From Pseudobacteriovorax antillogorgiicola (GTDB lineage: Bacteria > Bdellovibrionota_B > Oligoflexia > Oligoflexales > RGVZ01), in assembly GCA_945898195.1 (NCBI GenBank), contig CAMDHM010000020.1, positions 1 to 49,320 of the forward strand: a stretch of 49,320 bases of DNA, written 5' to 3'. Shown one piece after another: positions 1 through 7,269 of the stretch. The notes beneath the pieces were generated by a model that ran no database searches, was not told the DNA's origin, and saw only the letters and a list, made by a program, of their open reading frames with translations. How positions within the stretch are numbered: the first letter of the stretch is position 1; each line of letters starts with the position of its first letter. A program made the position numbers and the translations under genes.

Positions 1-155
1 AGCAGCAACAAGGATGCGACGCTGTCGTTCATTCAATTCAGGAAGAACGATCGATAGCTTTATTTTTAAATCTGGTGCTCGGGGCGTCATCCCGAAATTG
101 TACCGTCATAACATAAAGTTGTTCAAGTTATTTTGGGACAGGCCCTAAAATCGCG

Positions 156-449
156 GTGATGAACGAAATCTGCGGCGTCTGGAATGATTACCAGAATCAC
201 TTTATCCCGCAGGTGAAGCTCATCCGTAAAACCAGAATCGGTGCTCGCTACCGCCGGGAATATTCGCCGCCCATCACGCCGTATGACAGGGTGATGGCAT
301 GCGCCGATGTCTCGCCAGACGCGAAGGAGAAGTTAAGGGAAGTGAATGCCGGTTTGAATCCATTTGAGCTCCGCAGCACACTGGACAGGCTACTGAGAGC
401 ATTTCTGAGGAAGCACGTATCAAGCAAAGCCATGGAGTCGGCAGCATGA
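156..449 (+). pseudogene. C-terminal remnant of a DDE integrase-type transposase
   Basis: The frame encodes about 97 residues resembling the extreme C-terminus of rve/integrase-core transposases: a segment with NDYQNHF, KLIRKTRIGARY, then TPYDRVMA and LNPFELR, which in intact relatives follows the catalytic core. The DDE core is absent. The frame is closed by a TAA at 114-116, so no larger protein is possible here. I read this as the tail of a decayed insertion sequence whose 5' part has been lost. Family assignment rests on recognised motifs only; the exact IS family cannot be named from this fragment. Confidence 0.6.
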
Positions 450-654
450 CGATGCATCAGTATCCACCGAATCAAGCGGATGCTATAGTTTTAGTAACCA
501 TCCCAACGGCCTACGCTCCGGTAACCATTTTCAAAGACGCAATACTGGAATGGAAACCAGATGAAATCTACCACCAGATTTTCTTAGATCTATCTATTCC
601 GGCAGCCAGTCGACGGCCGGAAAAAATCACCACCCTGGCTGCACTTGTGGAATC

Positions 655-780
655 TGGTCTTGGCCACAGACAGAAGGTGCCGCGGCGATAAATTCCAAGC
701 AACTTGAGCTTTTACTTTCTGGGTACGACGTTTTTAAAATGGCGCCGCACGAGGAAGTTAAATTTTCGCGAACAATTTAG
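655..780 (+). pseudogene. C-terminal remnant of IS66-family TnpB
   Basis: Reading in frame from 655 to the TAG at 778-780 gives a fragment containing SWPQTEGAAAINSKQLE, then LLLSGYDVFKM and a terminal PHEEVKFSR. This is the pattern of the end of IS66-family OrfB/TnpB proteins (W-P-x-T-E-G, then a G-x-D-x-x-x-M segment). No start codon or N-terminal part is present. The fragment lies directly before a tnpC N-terminus, the normal gene order in IS66 elements, so it is a truncated element and not chance similarity. Confidence 0.65.
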
Positions 781-816
781 TTTCAATTGGTCGTCATGAT
801 TTGTATAATTCAAATT

Positions 817-1026
817 ATGGCGATTCCCTCCAATAATTTTCCTTCCCCGCCGTCAACTTCTCAGTGCAACAGCAACACGGATCTGGTCACAGCAAACACT
901 GATCTCAAATCTAGGAACTCCGACCTTGAATCCGAGGTGGCGCGCCTCAACCAAGAAATCAAATATTTCCTGAGCCAAAAGTTTGGCCGAAAGTCTGATG
1001 TCGTCCATCCCGGGCAGGGGCGCTAA
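817..1026 (+). pseudogene. N-terminal remnant of IS66-family TnpC transposase
   Basis: The ATG at 817 opens a 69-residue frame with a short leucine-zipper-like coiled coil (repeated N-S-D-L-E / A-N-T-D-L heptads) followed by KFGRKSD and HPGQ. This matches the N-terminus of IS66 TnpC, which has a coiled coil and then an FGRxSE motif. The frame ends at 1026, so the zinc finger and the DDE catalytic domain are missing. The following gene (pduX-like) starts about 100 bases downstream, so the insertion remnant sits immediately upstream of it. Confidence 0.6.
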
Positions 1027-1132
1027 ATTGCTCGCAAACAGGCATAAGAAAATCCTATCACCGGGCCATGAAAAAATTATTATCGGTGCAATCGGTATGG
1101 TGTTAGAAGCTCCAAACAACCTGGAAGTCGAC

Positions 1133-2089
1133 ATGTACAGCCCTGCCTTTCCATCAATAAATACCGTGACCGCAGCCGTGCCAGGAACATGCGGCGAACT
1201 GGTTCAAGGCTTCGTTGATGGGCAAGACTTTCTTGTGACATTCCCGATTGACCTATTTGCCAAGGCGCACGCCTCATCAGTTCTCTCACGCGGAGTCATG
1301 TTGCGCCAGAATTCACAATATGAAAAAGTGGCACGGACTTTAGAGCAAATTAGCACAATCCAATCTGGTCAAGTTGGTGTCGACATATCGATAGAAAGCG
1401 CTCTCCCTAGGGAAAAAGGGTTTGCATCTAGTTCTGCTGAGATGGCCGCCGCTGCTCACGCCTATAGTTTGATTATGGGTAATGCCATTTTGCCCGCGCA
1501 GTTGGACCTTATTTTAACAAGCATTGAACCAACGGACGGAGTTTATTATCCAGGGATTTGCTCTACAGATTTCATTCGCGGAGGTTTGATCCGTCGCTAT
1601 GGGGCGCCTCCACCAATTGGGGTGATCATCGTTGACACCGGCGGCCGAATAGCGACCCACGGTGTCGACCGAGCGGCAATGCGCAATAATTGCTCCGCGT
1701 TCAGGGCGCAGTTTCAGGAGGCGCTTAGTGCGCTTAATGATGGATTTCTGACTCAGGATCCACGGTTGATCGGCCGAGCCGCCACATTAAGCGCCGAGAT
1801 AAATCAACACGTTTACGCTAAACCATTTTTTTCGAAATTAACGCGACTCATTGGGACGGACGGAATTGTCGGTATAAACTGCGCCCACAGCGGCACCCTT
1901 CTTGGTGTGATGTTCGACGAAAGCACGGCATGCCCGGATTATATCGAGGCAAAAGTCATCGATATTGTGGGTTCCAGACACATCTTTGGAATTCACCGGA
2001 TGATAGGTGGCGGGGTTCGTTATGAACTATCCGCCGCCAACGATGTGACGGGGCGAACACACCCTCGCCAACGGGTATGTTATGCCTGA
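1133..2089 (+). CDS. pduX: PduX-like L-threonine kinase (GHMP family)
   Basis: 318 residues, cytoplasmic. The known PduX reaction is ATP-dependent phosphorylation of L-threonine to O-phospho-L-threonine, precursor of the aminopropanol arm of cobalamin. Seen here: N-terminal PGTCGELVQG (about residues 17-26), the GHMP phosphate loop LPREKGFASSSAEM (91-104) and the SIEPTDGVYYPGI segment, a combination typical of PduX and unlike homoserine or mevalonate kinases. I chose the ATG at 1133 because GGAAG lies five bases upstream and it gives the usual PduX length; in-frame starts at 983 and 1097 would run into IS66 debris. The stop overlaps the ATG of the CobD-like gene, so the two are translationally coupled. 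No other cobalamin gene is in the window. Confidence 0.82.
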   Translation: MYSPAFPSINTVTAAVPGTCGELVQGFVDGQDFLVTFPIDLFAKAHASSVLSRGVMLRQNSQYEKVARTLEQISTIQSGQVGVDISIESALPREKGFASSSAEMAAAAHAYSLIMGNAILPAQLDLILTSIEPTDGVYYPGICSTDFIRGGLIRRYGAPPPIGVIIVDTGGRIATHGVDRAAMRNNCSAFRAQFQEALSALNDGFLTQDPRLIGRAATLSAEINQHVYAKPFFSKLTRLIGTDGIVGINCAHSGTLLGVMFDESTACPDYIEAKVIDIVGSRHIFGIHRMIGGGVRYELSAANDVTGRTHPRQRVCYA

Positions 2090-3203
2090 CAAGACGCTAG
2101 ATATTTTTGATCGCGAAGCCCATAATCCCTCAATCCATAGCTTGATTGCCGACACATGCGGATCAGAGGATCCGCATGTGATTGTCGACTACTGTGTCCC
2201 CTGCAATCCATATTTTCCAACCGAAGAAATGTTCACAGAGATCGAGGCTAGTCTACGCCGATTGTTGCGGCATTATCCGTCTGACCGGAACCTGATTGAA
2301 AAGCGACTTGCAGGCTTCGTAGGTTTGCCGGCAGAGGGTCTTGTCCTGGGAAATGGTTCAACGGAGCTCATTTCAATTCTCAACCAGCGAATCGCGCATG
2401 CACCGATTGCCACACCTATACCGACCTTTGGTCGCTGGACGGATGAGCCGCCTACATTAGGCAAAACCGTCAAAATGTTTCAAATGTCCGAGCAGGATGA
2501 CTTTCGTTTCTCGGCTTCGGACTTCGTTCAATTTTGCCAGAATGTCAAAGCCAGGACAGCCGTCCTCTGCAATCCAAACAATCCAACCGGATTTGCTTTT
2601 GGCGGAGAAGAGCTGGAGCGGATGATTCAGGATCTCAGTGATTTGGAATTGATTGTCATCGACGAGTCCTTCGCCGAATTTCACAAAGGTAAGGCAGTAA
2701 TTGACGTGCAAGCAATTGTCGCCCGCCATCGAAACGTCGTTTTTTTGAGAAGCTTGGGTAAAAATTTGGGTTTGCATGGAATCCGTATGGGATATGCCTA
2801 TATGGCGCCCCCAATGGCTGAGCAAGTTCGCTGTTTCCTGCCATACTGGAATATCAATGCAGTCGCTGAAGCCATCATTGAAATGTTGCCCAGGCATCGG
2901 GAAGCCTATGAGGGCAGCCTGGTGTTGTGCGCAAGGGATCGGGACTATCTGGCGACGCGCCTCCAGGAAGTTCCCATGCTCAAGAGCTATTCTTCTGCGG
3001 CGAACTTCATTCTTTGCCGCCTAGATGATCGGATTCATGGCGTTACCCTTCGAGATCAACTACTGTACAGGCATGGTTTTTTTGTTCGGGAATGCGGGAA
3101 CAAGGTCGGATCGTCATCGCAATTTTTGCGAATTGCTGTCCGACCAAAAGCCGACTCTGATGGCATCGTCGATGCGCTGAAGCAACTACTGCAAAAAATG
3201 TGA
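2082..3203 (+). CDS. cobD: CobD-like threonine-phosphate decarboxylase (PLP fold type I)
   Basis: 373 residues of the class I/II aminotransferase fold. Visible landmarks: GNGSTELI (90-97), CNPNNPTG (163-170), VIDESF with D194, and the Schiff-base lysine in LRSLGKNLGLHG (K227). Sequence alone could also fit histidinol-phosphate aminotransferase. The 8-base overlap with a PduX-like kinase strongly favours CobD, which decarboxylates O-phospho-L-threonine to (R)-1-amino-2-propanol phosphate for attachment to the corrin ring. CobD proteins are about 360 residues, so the length fits. Expected to be cytoplasmic and co-transcribed with pduX. The gene converges on a flavoprotein gene with only nine bases between them, and I see no terminator. 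Confidence 0.72.
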   Translation: MPDKTLDIFDREAHNPSIHSLIADTCGSEDPHVIVDYCVPCNPYFPTEEMFTEIEASLRRLLRHYPSDRNLIEKRLAGFVGLPAEGLVLGNGSTELISILNQRIAHAPIATPIPTFGRWTDEPPTLGKTVKMFQMSEQDDFRFSASDFVQFCQNVKARTAVLCNPNNPTGFAFGGEELERMIQDLSDLELIVIDESFAEFHKGKAVIDVQAIVARHRNVVFLRSLGKNLGLHGIRMGYAYMAPPMAEQVRCFLPYWNINAVAEAIIEMLPRHREAYEGSLVLCARDRDYLATRLQEVPMLKSYSSAANFILCRLDDRIHGVTLRDQLLYRHGFFVRECGNKVGSSSQFLRIAVRPKADSDGIVDALKQLLQKM

Positions 3204-3212
3204 CGTCAGGCC

Positions 3213-4826
3213 CTAAACCGATCGTGGACCCCTTACCATTAGTTTTATCAAACCTGCCGATCGAAATAGGCCCAAAACCCGGATTGCCGTGAGAAACCCA
3301 GCACACAAGCCGCCACTAACACCGCAACTGACAACATCCTGCCCCGTGAGATACAGGTTTTTAACCTGCGTATCCGTTCTGAGCCATCGCTGTTTGAAAC
3401 GCTCCGGGGTGTGATCTAGCCCGTACATTTCTCCCCGTTTATGACCAGTAAAATGCGCTGTGGAAAGAGGGGTGGAGAGCTCAACATATTGTATTTTATC
3501 CTTGAGCTGTGGAAGCTTCTCAAAAAGTATTGCCAGCAAACGTTCCGTCATGTCTTTTTTAAGCTGATTGTACTCGGGGCCCCGTTTGTGCCATTTGGTA
3601 TCTTGCCATGTTTGAAACCAATGAAACGGCGTCGGAACAATGATTTCAATGGTGCTTTTTCCTGGGTGATTTGTCTCCCAAAGGGGATCCTTCGTGGAAG
3701 GAAACGAAATAAAAACTGCCGGAAAATCAAAATTAGGTTTTGGATCAAAATTCTGTATATTTTTGTTAATGTCCTCGTTCGGATAAATCCAGAGGTTGGT
3801 CGTGTGAAGGTCAAGCTCTTGGCTACTACCTTTTAGACCAATATACAGATCCATATGCGCTAACGATGGAGACACGTGCTGCATTTTTTGTGGGTAATTG
3901 AATTTAAACGCCAAGTCCTCGGGTAGGAGATTTTGAAAGGTATTGATCGCCCCAACCCCGCTCACGATATTTTTAGCCCTAATTTCAGCGCCATTGCTCA
4001 GCTTTACCCCGATAGCTTTGGAACCACGAGTAAGAATAGATTGAACTTCGGCGCATGTGATGACCTGGCCGCCATGCTTAAGAATGACGGCTTCAATGGT
4101 CCTGGCAATGGCAGAGGAGCCACCCACAGGATACGCGGCGCCTCCCATATAATGTTTTGCAACCATTGCGTGCATTGCGAAACTTGACTGACTCGGTGGC
4201 AACCCATAGTCACCCCATTGTCCAGTTAACACTGCAATCAGCTTGCGGTTTTTCGTCAAAGTAAGAAGCACCTCCTCGGTGGTCTTCTCTGCAAAGAATA
4301 AAAATCGCTTGGTGAGCTTTTTATAAAAAATTGTTGCCAACCACGGGGGAAGAGCATGTTCCAAAAAATAGGCTGACGAGCTCCGATTCACCTCCCTGAT
4401 CATCTTGATATATTCCTCGATCGCAAACTTTTCCTCTGGAAAATAACCGATCATTCGATCACAAAATTGTTGCTCACCCTTCACATAATCGAAGCTCTCG
4501 CTGCCAATATAGATGCGATCATAATTATCTTCCATCTCTGCCCAGTGAAGTTTTTCCTCACTGATATAATCGAATAATCTGCGCAGGGCGGATCCTTTGC
4601 GGTGGACGTCCCCAATATAGTGGACTCCAACGTCCCATTCATAGCCTTTACGCTCATAGCTGTGAGTAAAACCGCCTGCAGTGTAGTGGCGTTCGAGGAC
4701 AAGAACCTTCTGACCAGCTTTGGCGAGGCAAGCGGCTGCCGTCATCCCACCAATGCCAGAACCAATCACAATCACATCGTAGTAATCGCAAAGTTTGCCA
4801 CGACGCAGTTGAGTCCCAATAGCCAT
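3213..4826 (-). CDS. RetSat/CrtI-like FAD-dependent oxidoreductase
   Basis: 537 residues. The N-terminus has a Rossmann dinucleotide-binding motif, VIVIGSGIGGMTAA, followed by the conserved LERHYTAGGFTHSY stretch found in carotenoid desaturases/isomerases and retinol saturases. A C-terminal FAD-contact segment (LYLTGQDVVSCGVSGG) is also present. The family acts on polyenes or long-chain isoprenoids at membranes; the substrate here is unknown. I placed the start at the ATG at 4826 (GGGGAG ten bases upstream) and not at the slightly longer TTG start. It is divergent from a TetR regulator 110 bases away, with a palindrome between, so TetR control is likely. Because this genome encodes a mevalonate pathway, an isoprenoid substrate is plausible but unproven. 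Confidence 0.75.
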   Translation of the reverse strand: MAIGTQLRRGKLCDYYDVIVIGSGIGGMTAAACLAKAGQKVLVLERHYTAGGFTHSYERKGYEWDVGVHYIGDVHRKGSALRRLFDYISEEKLHWAEMEDNYDRIYIGSESFDYVKGEQQFCDRMIGYFPEEKFAIEEYIKMIREVNRSSSAYFLEHALPPWLATIFYKKLTKRFLFFAEKTTEEVLLTLTKNRKLIAVLTGQWGDYGLPPSQSSFAMHAMVAKHYMGGAAYPVGGSSAIARTIEAVILKHGGQVITCAEVQSILTRGSKAIGVKLSNGAEIRAKNIVSGVGAINTFQNLLPEDLAFKFNYPQKMQHVSPSLAHMDLYIGLKGSSQELDLHTTNLWIYPNEDINKNIQNFDPKPNFDFPAVFISFPSTKDPLWETNHPGKSTIEIIVPTPFHWFQTWQDTKWHKRGPEYNQLKKDMTERLLAILFEKLPQLKDKIQYVELSTPLSTAHFTGHKRGEMYGLDHTPERFKQRWLRTDTQVKNLYLTGQDVVSCGVSGGLCAGFLTAIRVLGLFRSAGLIKLMVRGPRSV

Positions 4827-4891
4827 ATACAAAAAGCTCCCCGGCTGACAATCTCTGGAATCGAATACAATCTGGACATGGATTACGTTAG

Positions 4892-4912
4892 AATGTTGTC
4901 AGTGTCAACATT
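4892..4912. promoter_or_regulatory. Palindromic operator candidate between divergent genes
   Basis: AATGTTG at 4892-4898 is repeated as its exact complement CAACATT at 4906-4912, with a 7-base spacer. On the minus strand a TTGACA-like -35 element falls inside the palindrome. The position, between a flavoprotein gene and a divergent TetR gene, is typical of a TetR-family operator controlling both. The binding is inferred. Confidence 0.5.
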
Positions 4913-4935
4913 AACCGCAAGGGAATACCACAGCG

Positions 4936-5514
4936 ATGACCTACCACCACGGTGATTTGAGGGAGGCCCTGATTGAGAAGACCCTTGAGATGATTCAACA
5001 TCATGAAACTCACCTCATCGGATTTCGGGAGCTTGCGCGTCGCCTGGATGTATCTCGAACTGCACCATATCGACATTTCGAAAACGTCGAATGTCTACTT
5101 GCGGTCGTTGTTGAAGAGGGCTTTCAAAAATTTGTCGACGCCCTAAAACCGGTCGTAAAAAACGGAGCCTTCTCCGACAAAGCGAGATTTATGGAGATAG
5201 GCGTTGCTTACATAAACTTCGCCCTAGAGCATCCGGCACATTATCAACTCATGTTCGATCAACGATTTTCTCAAAAAGGTGCCTTTAAAGAGGTCGAAAT
5301 TCTAACGAAAGAGGCCTTCGAATTACTTCGGCAAACGGTTGCGGCTTGTTTGGGCGCGGGAGCGTCGAAAAAAGAGTCCTATGATATTGCGCATCTGGCC
5401 TGGGCATCAGTGCATGGCATTTCCAAACTCATCATCGATGGGCAGTGGAATTATATGCGGGATCGACAAAAATTTATTCGCCATTCCTGTGAAAGGCTTC
5501 TTACTCTTATCTAA
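4936..5514 (+). CDS. TetR/AcrR-family transcriptional regulator
   Basis: 192 residues. The N-terminal 60 residues form a TetR helix-turn-helix: HHGDLREALIEKTLEMI, then FRELARRLDVSRTAPYRHF, where the recognition helix ends with the typical Y-R-H-F. The C-terminal part (about 75-190) resembles the WHG/TetR_C_13 ligand-binding type, with a hydrophobic segment containing HLAWASVHGISKLI. It is divergently transcribed from the RetSat-like oxidoreductase and probably represses that gene and itself through the palindrome at 4892-4912. The inducer is unknown; a hydrophobic compound would suit both the family and the neighbouring enzyme. Confidence 0.85.
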   Translation: MTYHHGDLREALIEKTLEMIQHHETHLIGFRELARRLDVSRTAPYRHFENVECLLAVVVEEGFQKFVDALKPVVKNGAFSDKARFMEIGVAYINFALEHPAHYQLMFDQRFSQKGAFKEVEILTKEAFELLRQTVAACLGAGASKKESYDIAHLAWASVHGISKLIIDGQWNYMRDRQKFIRHSCERLLTLI

Positions 5515-5598
5515 CGCGCACTAAAAGGTCTGACGCCTGCGATCCCCTCAAAACGACAGAACCAGGGACGACTGCAGAACACCAAAAGTTCTTGGCCC

Positions 5599-6060
5599 CT
5601 AAATTGACTTGTAATTGTCGCAAACACCAATCTTTTCAGCAACAACGCTGCCCGTACAATTTTCGTTGTTATATAGATTTCTGAGAGCGCCGTGAAAAAT
5701 TGCCTGGGTGTTCCCACCCTTTTTTGCTTCTTGCTTATAATAAATCGTGGACGGATTATTTTGAGAAGCACAGTTGTAAAATTTTGTTGCGTCCCCAAGG
5801 GTCAATAAAGATCTAATACCTTGCCCATATTCGTGAACCCAGACGAATGGTATTGAGATTCCAAACTTACCCCCGTGATCGCGCCATAAAATACTAACCT
5901 GGATTCGGAACACTCACGAACTGTCACATCGGACAGGGCCTGGTCCGCACTATTGTTATTTGATCCGGAGCCAGAACTAGATCCACACCCCTCAAGGAGG
6001 GCTGGAAGGCTAACCAACAAAAAAAATCGCAGTTGTCTGCCACAGGCTTTGCTGCCTCAT
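5599..6060 (-). pseudogene. Small lipoprotein gene broken by homopolymer frameshifts
   Basis: An ATG at 6060 follows a good AGGAG site eight bases upstream and encodes MRQQSLWQTTAIF, then stops. Deleting one base from the run of eight A (6019-6026, plus strand) joins it to a frame giving FLLVSLPALLEGCGSSSGS, a perfect lipobox signal peptide. That frame fails again near the run of five C at 5870-5874. One extra base there continues into a frame with IPFVWVHEYGQ and ends at 5599 in CTGSVVAEKIGVCDNYKSI. The reconstructed product is about 153 residues, with a Gly/Ser/Asn linker after the lipidated Cys. I do not recognise the mature domain. Either it is a young pseudogene or the two homopolymers are sequencing errors. 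Confidence 0.6.
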
Positions 6061-6183
6061 ATGCGTTTCTCCTAGTAACGATAAAAACATGACGTCATAA
6101 CCTTTGTAAATCTTGCGCTAGCCACAATATTCAAGATATGAGAACCTCTTCCTTGTGTTTCATTCACGAAGGAGGCGATTTAT

Positions 6184-6726
6184 ATGTTTCAACTTTTTTT
6201 GGTACCGTTATTTGTCCTCGGATCCTATGTGGCTCCCACTAATTCTGCGATGGCTGCTGACACTAGCCTTAAATCCGGCGCCAAAGCTCCGGAGTTCACC
6301 CTGCCCGACCAAGACGGAAAGGCCTTTAACCTGACCGACCGCAAAGGCAAAGGGTGGACGGTGCTCTATTTCTATCCGAAGGCTGACACGCCTGGGTGCA
6401 CGAAGCAGGCCTGCGCATTCCGTGATTCGATCAAATCGATTCAGGCAAAAAACGCTGAAATTTTCGGCATTTCGGTGGACTCTCAGGCGGACCAAAAGAA
6501 GTTTCACACCAAACACAAAATCAACTTTACACTTTTGTGCGATGACAAAGCAGAGGTCGCGGAGAAATTTGGCGTAAAAATGCCGGTCATTGGGATTGCT
6601 AAACGCTGGACATTCGTGATCGATCCGGAGCTGAACATCAGGAACATCGAAAAAGATGTCGACCCTGCGATGGACGCAAAAAAAACGGCCAAGTTACTTG
6701 AAGAACTTCAGGCTAAGTCAAAGTGA
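6184..6726 (+). CDS. Exported PrxQ/Bcp-type peroxiredoxin
   Basis: 180 residues. A signal peptide (residues 1 to about 24, ending SAMAA) precedes an AhpC/TSA thioredoxin-fold domain. The peroxidatic motif is TPGCTKQACAF with C72, and the second cysteine C77 lies five residues on, the C-x4-C arrangement of PrxQ atypical 2-Cys enzymes. It reduces hydroperoxides with electrons from a thioredoxin-like partner. Here the signal peptide puts it in the periplasm, unlike ordinary cytoplasmic Bcp. The start ATG follows GGAGGCG. It converges on, and overlaps by nine bases, an operon encoding two secreted thioredoxin-like proteins, which are natural candidates for its reductant. The partner assignment is inference. 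Confidence 0.85.
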   Translation: MFQLFLVPLFVLGSYVAPTNSAMAADTSLKSGAKAPEFTLPDQDGKAFNLTDRKGKGWTVLYFYPKADTPGCTKQACAFRDSIKSIQAKNAEIFGISVDSQADQKKFHTKHKINFTLLCDDKAEVAEKFGVKMPVIGIAKRWTFVIDPELNIRNIEKDVDPAMDAKKTAKLLEELQAKSK

Positions 6727-7269
6727 TGATTGCAACAGGGCAGCGATCTTTTTGACCTGATCGCTGCCTTCTTTTCCCTCCTTAAATCCTCGTTCGACAT
6801 GAAGAACCTTACCGTCTTTCCCGATGATCACCGTCATGGGGAAAGAGTCGGCGTCCAGCCTCTCAGCCAATTCAAATCCCGCGTCAGAATATAAATTCGC
6901 AAGCATCGCATCCGTCGCCTTGGTGTTTTTTTGGAACCATGCCCGGGCCATGGTGGGATCCTTGTCCAGCGAGACAAACGCCAACCTTGGTTTGCTGCCG
7001 GTAGGGCCAGTGATAGGCAGCAGATGATTTTCCATTTCGGCCAGCTCAACCTTACAAGCCTCACACCATGTAGCCCAAAGATTGACCATGGTGACCGAGC
7101 CTGATTGGATCAACGGAACTCTTTTTCCGCTAGCCAGGTGCATCATGTCGACCTTCGGAAACTCCGATCCAGGAACTGGAGCGCCAGCAATGGCCCTCAT
7201 TGGAATCAGCAACATGACGAAAACCACTGAATATTTTTTCAAAATTCTGAACAAACAATTAATAAACAT
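6718..7269 (-). CDS. TlpA/ResA-like exported thioredoxin
   Basis: 183 residues. The hydrophobic N-terminus (about residues 12-29, ending RAIAGA) is a signal peptide or anchor. The thioredoxin fold has its active site in NLWATWCEACKVEL (C69-x-x-C72) and a cis-proline in SFPMTVII. TlpA proteins reduce periplasmic disulfides, for example in cytochrome c or copper-site maturation. I prefer the second of two adjacent ATGs (7269), seven bases from GGGAG. Its start overlaps the stop of the upstream 600-residue lipoprotein, so it is the last gene of the barrel/DUF4266/thioredoxin operon. Electron flow among these neighbours is inferred, not shown. Confidence 0.85.
   Translation of the reverse strand: MFINCLFRILKKYSVVFVMLLIPMRAIAGAPVPGSEFPKVDMMHLASGKRVPLIQSGSVTMVNLWATWCEACKVELAEMENHLLPITGPTGSKPRLAFVSLDKDPTMARAWFQKNTKATDAMLANLYSDAGFELAERLDADSFPMTVIIGKDGKVLHVERGFKEGKEGSDQVKKIAALLQSSL

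Noticed and set aside
446-691. 81-residue frame between the integrase remnant and the IS66 remnant
   Set aside because: No recognisable motif, and its last 35 bases overlap the TnpB remnant in another frame. It is probably chance within decayed mobile DNA.
1133-2089. Homoserine kinase or mevalonate kinase assignment for the first GHMP gene
   Set aside because: PGTCGELVQG and the SIEPTDG segment are PduX features, and the partner gene is CobD-like.
2457-2897. 146-residue minus-strand frame inside cobD
   Set aside because: It lies wholly antisense to a well-supported PLP enzyme and shows no signal peptide or motif.
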